From the NCBI GenBank assembly GCA_001655205.1, contig LPNZ01007879.1, positions 1-22,749 on the forward strand: DNA of 22,749 nt, read 5' to 3'. Positions 20,901 to 22,749 of the stretch are shown here, piece after piece. This DNA is from Lenisia limosa (Eukaryota; Breviatea). A program made the position numbers and the translations under genes. Below the pieces are notes generated by a model, which was given only the letters and a program-made list of their open reading frames with translations, ran no database searches and had not been told where the DNA came from. Position 1 is the stretch's first letter; each line of letters starts with the position of its first letter.

Positions 20901-21543
20901 TATCAACTTCATTTTGCGACTAGACTATACCACGCATGCAATGATTTGATGAGAAAATGAAATCTATTTTCATGAATATTAATAAATGTTTGATTGAGCA
21001 AAGAGCATCATTTAACAATTTCAAGATGAAACTGAAACAAATTTACTTGCAAATCAATTATATACAAGGCTAATTCATAAATAAATACAAAAAACAATGC
21101 TTATTGATAATATTGAACTGAATAAGTATTATAAACTGAGCGAGAAAAGCTCTGACACGGGTATTGAGCCAAGGCGGTATTGAACTTTCTCTTTATTATC
21201 ATGTCAGGACTTTCCGCTCGAACTGTACGAGAATACAAATTTGGAATACAGTAAATGGCACTCTAGCCTACAAACACCAGTACAATATCGATATTTATTT
21301 ATCAAGGATTTTTCGAGAAATTCAGTCTTTTTTTGGGACCTCAGAGTATCTGCCACTATGTCAAAGAATTTGAGAGTGCATTCTATCACCCATAGACACA
21401 ATAACAAAATTAAATAAAAAGAAAGAAATTCACGGCACAAATTCCCAAATAGGAAGGTGGCGGGGATTATTTCCTATTTAGGAAGGCAACCACGGAGGAA
21501 ATGAACTCTCGCGGGCGTGATTCATGCACCCAGTGATCCGACC
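20901..21543. other. AT-rich stretch, no gene established; family 2 fragment at 21286-21340
   Basis: Mostly AT-rich sequence without a convincing exon. At 21286-21340 a fragment of MITE family 2 (TATCGATATTT, then CGAGAAATTCAGTCTTTTTT) is recognisable. Near 21444-21486, two AAATAGGAAGG / TATTTAGGAAGG motifs form a small direct and partly inverted repeat. Confidence 0.5.
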
Positions 21544-21770
21544 CTGGGGGGGAGGTAAAATTGGAAAATATTCAGATATGATATCATACAGTATACATGT
21601 ACTGTATATGAAACAAAAATGTCCATAATTGGGTAAATTGAAGGAAATTACCATGAAGAATATTGGAGTAAAGGTATAACCAGGGGAGGGAGGGGGGGTA
21701 AAATGGATGAAACAAAAAGGCCGAAAATCAACTCTGTTAGCATTTCCATCATTTATGATGCCACCCAACT
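21544..21770 (-). repeat. Two family 4 (introner-like) copies in tandem
   Basis: On the minus strand the first copy begins GTTGGGTGGCATC at 21770, passes through GCTAACAGAGTTGATTTTCG and TTTTTGTTTCATCC to a C-rich end without AG near 21681. The second follows and ends TTTTCCAATTTTACCTCC CCCCCAG at 21544, then GRITGCMNHARESSF up to a stop near 21478. It is unclear whether that short open frame is a real exon. Confidence 0.6.
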
Positions 21771-21773
21771 ATA

Positions 21774-21862
21774 GCTTCACTGTGGTTGAAAAAGACAGGT
21801 GAAATGGATAGTTTTCGGATTTATCGAGAAATTCGGTCTTTTTCGAACCGAAGTGAAGCCCT
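21774..21862. mobile_element. MITE family 2, full copy with TA flanks
   Basis: TAGCTTCACTGTGGTTGAAA on the left and TCGAACCGAAGTGAAGCCCT on the right are inverted repeats; TA lies at both edges. The core is in the 19311 orientation (ATTTATCGAGAAATTCGG). Confidence 0.75.
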
Positions 21863-21993
21863 ATTCCCAACATACCGGCAATTGGAAGAATTTCCGTATT
21901 TCGCCCGAATAGCTAAAATGTTAAACATGTGATGATCTTGATTGTTTACTATGCATAAAATAAGACAATATGATATGGTTATACTCTTTATTA

Positions 21994-22074
21994 TACAGTG
22001 ACCGGGATAAGTCTTGACCGATTTATCAATGATTTCACAAGGATTATCGGTCAAGACTTATCCCGGTCACTGTA
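21994..22074. mobile_element. Hairpin MITE family 1, copy C (best preserved)
   Basis: TACAGTGACCGGGATAAGTC continues TTGACCGAT; after a short loop comes the near-perfect complement ATCGGTCAAGACTTATCCCG GTCACTGTA. The arms are about 29 bp, flanked by TA. A single strand would fold into a long hairpin. Confidence 0.85.
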
Positions 22075-22583
22075 TATGATATATACATGTTTGTCTAGTA
22101 TATAATAAATTTTATCTATATAGCAATATGTGTGAATNNNNNNNNNNNNNNNNNNNNNNNNNNNNNNNNNNNNNNNNNNNNNNNNNNNNNNNNNNNNNNN
22201 NNNNNNNNNNNNNNNNNNNNNNNNNNNNNNNNNNNNNNNNNNNNNNNNNNNNNNNNNNNNNNNNNNNNNNNNNNNNNNNNNNNNNNNNNNNNNNNNNNNN
22301 NNAGGAGCAGTTTGAAACTCCAGCTAAAAACCTTGAGGACAAATCAATAATTTTAGGCCTTCGTGCAATTTATTTACTGAAGAAATTTTTTGATAAAACT
22401 GGAAATTATCAAAAGGGGTTCTCTTTACCGCTTCAAAACTCATTCGACTTCTAATACTGTGTGACGAATGGAAAACACAAATATTTATAATCGGCCAGAT
22501 CATTATGATCATTACTGCTGCTTGAGAAAGCGTCATTTCCCTAGTTATTACCCATTACTTACCCTTCTTACCTACCATTTCTT
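22075..22583. other. Gap and AT-rich stretch, no gene seen
   Basis: A 165-N gap fills 22138-22302. The flanking DNA is AT-rich. The plus-strand frame after the gap (ending SLPLQNSFDF) is short and gapped, and I cannot support it as a gene. Confidence 0.6.
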
Positions 22584-22700
22584 TCAATGTTAAAACTATT
22601 ACTATTATGATGATGATGTTGAAACTATTATTGATGTTATGATGATGATGTTAAAACTATTAATGTTAAAACTATTATTCATGGTATGATGATGATGTGA
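22584..22700. repeat. Degenerate minisatellite of ATGATGATG and TTAAAACTATTA blocks
   Basis: Blocks of TGATGATGATGTT alternate with AAAACTATTA or GAAACTATTATTG at irregular 25-40 bp spacing, about four units. It is low-complexity, probably non-coding and slippage-prone. Confidence 0.7.
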
Positions 22701-22749
22701 CCCTCACCCTACAGTCCTCAACCTTTCGCCATTCATTACCAGATATAGT

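Noticed and set aside
21478-21768. A 96-residue minus-strand protein with Pro runs.
   Set aside because: The frame runs through two tandem family 4 copies; its Pro runs are the C-rich acceptor ends, so it is repeat DNA rather than a protein.

Overview
The window looks like nuclear DNA of a unicellular or simple eukaryote. The genes are broken by many very short spliceosomal introns, mostly about 28-40 nt. Many donors begin GTTGG or GTTTG beside the usual GTAAG, GTGAG and GTATG, and introns end in TAG, CAG or AAG. Gene content includes a LIN9-type MuvB subunit, a PNRC/Edc1-type decapping peptide, a CaMK-type kinase, a mitochondrial-type SHMT and a BRO1-like protein. This does not fit bacteria or a typical ascomycete; a protist or early-branching opisthokont/amoebozoan-like lineage is possible, but I cannot name the species. 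Five blocks of N show this is a draft assembly.

Left half (1 to about 13.7 kb), compact and gene dense: a CaMK-like protein kinase (minus, C-terminus cut off by the window edge); a small PNRC-domain decapping coactivator (plus); serine hydroxymethyltransferase (minus); a long ankyrin-repeat protein with about 19 repeats and a Met/Gln/Gly/Asn-rich tail (minus); and LIN9 (plus). The kinase and PNRC gene start back to back, as do the ankyrin gene and LIN9. The PNRC gene and SHMT converge.

Right half (about 13.7-22.7 kb), intron-rich and filled with small elements: a probable BRO1-domain gene (minus, N-terminus unresolved), whose end appears to overlap the end of LIN9 on the other strand, and a multi-pass membrane protein gene (minus). 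After that comes a stretch with no gene I can establish apart from one weak plus-strand exon. Three families of short hairpin/inverted-repeat elements (MITE-like) are scattered here, and one copy also sits inside a kinase intron at the far left.

The most interesting signal is a fourth repeat family of roughly 90 nt. At least nine copies lie in 8 kb, all in one orientation, the sense orientation of the two right-hand genes. Its C-rich end repeatedly forms a splice acceptor (CCCCCCAG) exactly at an exon edge. In three cases the flanking exons join in frame. This is what an introner-like, intron-generating element would look like. All gene models were spliced by eye from frame continuity and protein-family resemblance. 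No database search or RNA evidence was available.
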